Assembly (NCBI GenBank): GCA_050735975.1 | Contig: JBOHVS010000207.1 | Coordinates: 1 to 13,523 of the forward strand | Source of the DNA: DATMBL01 sp050735975 | GTDB lineage: Bacteria; Desulfobacterota; Binatia; UBA9968 | Reading direction: 5' to 3' | DNA: 13,523 bases | Shown here: positions 13,116 through 13,523 of the stretch, in pieces | How the letters are laid out: each line of letters starts with the position of its first letter | How positions within the stretch are numbered: the first letter of the stretch is position 1 | Position numbers and translations under genes: made by a program | The notes under the pieces: model-generated | Databases searched by the model: none | What the model was told of the DNA's origin: nothing | Seen by the model: only the letters and a program-made list of their open reading frames with translations

Positions 13116-13523
13116 CTATTGAGTTGAAACGTTCTGCTCGCTCTCGACACTTTTTTGAACCGTCGGGCGCTTCATCATGCGCTCCTGCCATGCCGTGTAG
13201 GCGCTGAGCTCCTTCATGGGAAATCCGCCGCGCGTGCCCCAGCCGTAGAAAACCAGAGCGTAGGGATCAACGAGCGTGTACTCACGGCCCATGACCCAGT
13301 CGTTTCCTTGGATCATGGAGTTGATCTCCTGGCAATTGGCCCAGAACGATTTTCGCCCGTTTTCCTTGACCGCGGCTTGCGCCGCTTCGCCTTCGGCGAA
13401 ACGCTCGGGGCGATGGGAGCGCTGGTACGAGGGATGCACGATACTCGAGAACCAGCACATCGTCGCGATGCAGCGCGCCTCCTCGGCCGGATCGGTCGGC
13501 ATCAGCTTCTTTTCCGGAAACCG
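13116..13523 (-). CDS. Glutathione S-transferase family protein, C-terminal part (5' end outside window)
   Basis: The minus frame is open from the right edge to TGA at 13116-13118, giving 135 residues. The in-frame ATG at 13500-13502 is internal, because coding text (RFPEKKL) continues to the edge. The sequence is the all-helical C-terminal GST domain: EEARCIATMCWFSSIVHPSY, then SFWANCQEINSMIQGNDWVM, GREYTLVDPYALVFYGWGTR and ending YTAWQERMMKRPTVQKSVES. W-V-M-G-x-x-Y-T-L-V-D-P-Y matches the conserved GxxxSxAD helix-capping region of bacterial GSTs, with V-D-P in place of A-D. The thioredoxin-like domain lies beyond the window. It is unrelated in position to the broken GST at 10512. Substrate unknown. 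Confidence 0.8.
   Translation of the reverse strand, partial: RFPEKKLMPTDPAEEARCIATMCWFSSIVHPSYQRSHRPERFAEGEAAQAAVKENGRKSFWANCQEINSMIQGNDWVMGREYTLVDPYALVFYGWGTRGGFPMKELSAYTAWQERMMKRPTVQKSVESEQNVSTQ

Overview
The window is GC-rich DNA from a bacterium that cannot be named from sequence alone. Degradative-type enzymes (a luciferase-like flavin oxidoreductase, two MmgE/PrpD proteins, a TcuA-like flavoprotein), many REP-type transposase traces and a long hairpin element suit an uncultured soil or sediment lineage such as Desulfobacterota/Binatota, Rokubacteria or Tectomicrobia. This placement is inference, with low confidence.

Region 1 (1-5472) is a co-directional, intact metabolic cluster on the + strand: the 3' end of an LLM-class flavin oxidoreductase, an MmgE/PrpD protein, an FAD-dependent tricarballylate-dehydrogenase-like protein, and a second MmgE/PrpD protein. 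The last two genes are separated by a 151-bp inverted-repeat element and a short gene tail. One FAD dehydrogenase between two lyase/hydratase-fold paralogues suggests stepwise oxidation and dehydration or decarboxylation of an organic polyacid. The substrate is unknown.

Region 2 (5473-11030) is an accessory zone with much gene debris. It holds a secreted cupin protein, an NAD(P)-binding (NmrA-like) gene with a one-base frameshift, a truncated REP-associated tyrosine transposase, the C-terminal tail of a second such transposase on the opposite strand, several REP-like repeats, and a HigBA-type toxin-antitoxin operon whose toxin is frameshifted while antitoxin, promoter and operator-like palindrome look intact. 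It continues with a sigma-factor-like protein of unknown role, tails of a PIN-domain toxin and of a berberine-bridge-type FAD oxidase, a possible group II intron scrap, and a glutathione S-transferase (frameshifted in a C run) joined to the tail of a DJ-1/PfpI protein.

Region 3 (11095-13523) returns to mostly intact genes: an exported metallo-beta-lactamase-fold protein with an altered metal-binding motif (minus), a divergent DUF1080 lipoprotein with a terminator (plus), and a glutathione S-transferase C-terminal part running off the right edge (minus).

The most interesting items are the MmgE/PrpD-TcuA-MmgE/PrpD cluster, the disarmed HigBA locus with its operator, the sigma-like protein, the E-x-H-x-D-H metallo-hydrolase and the patchwork of gene tails at 10.1-11.0 kb. 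No wholly new system can be claimed from sequence alone.
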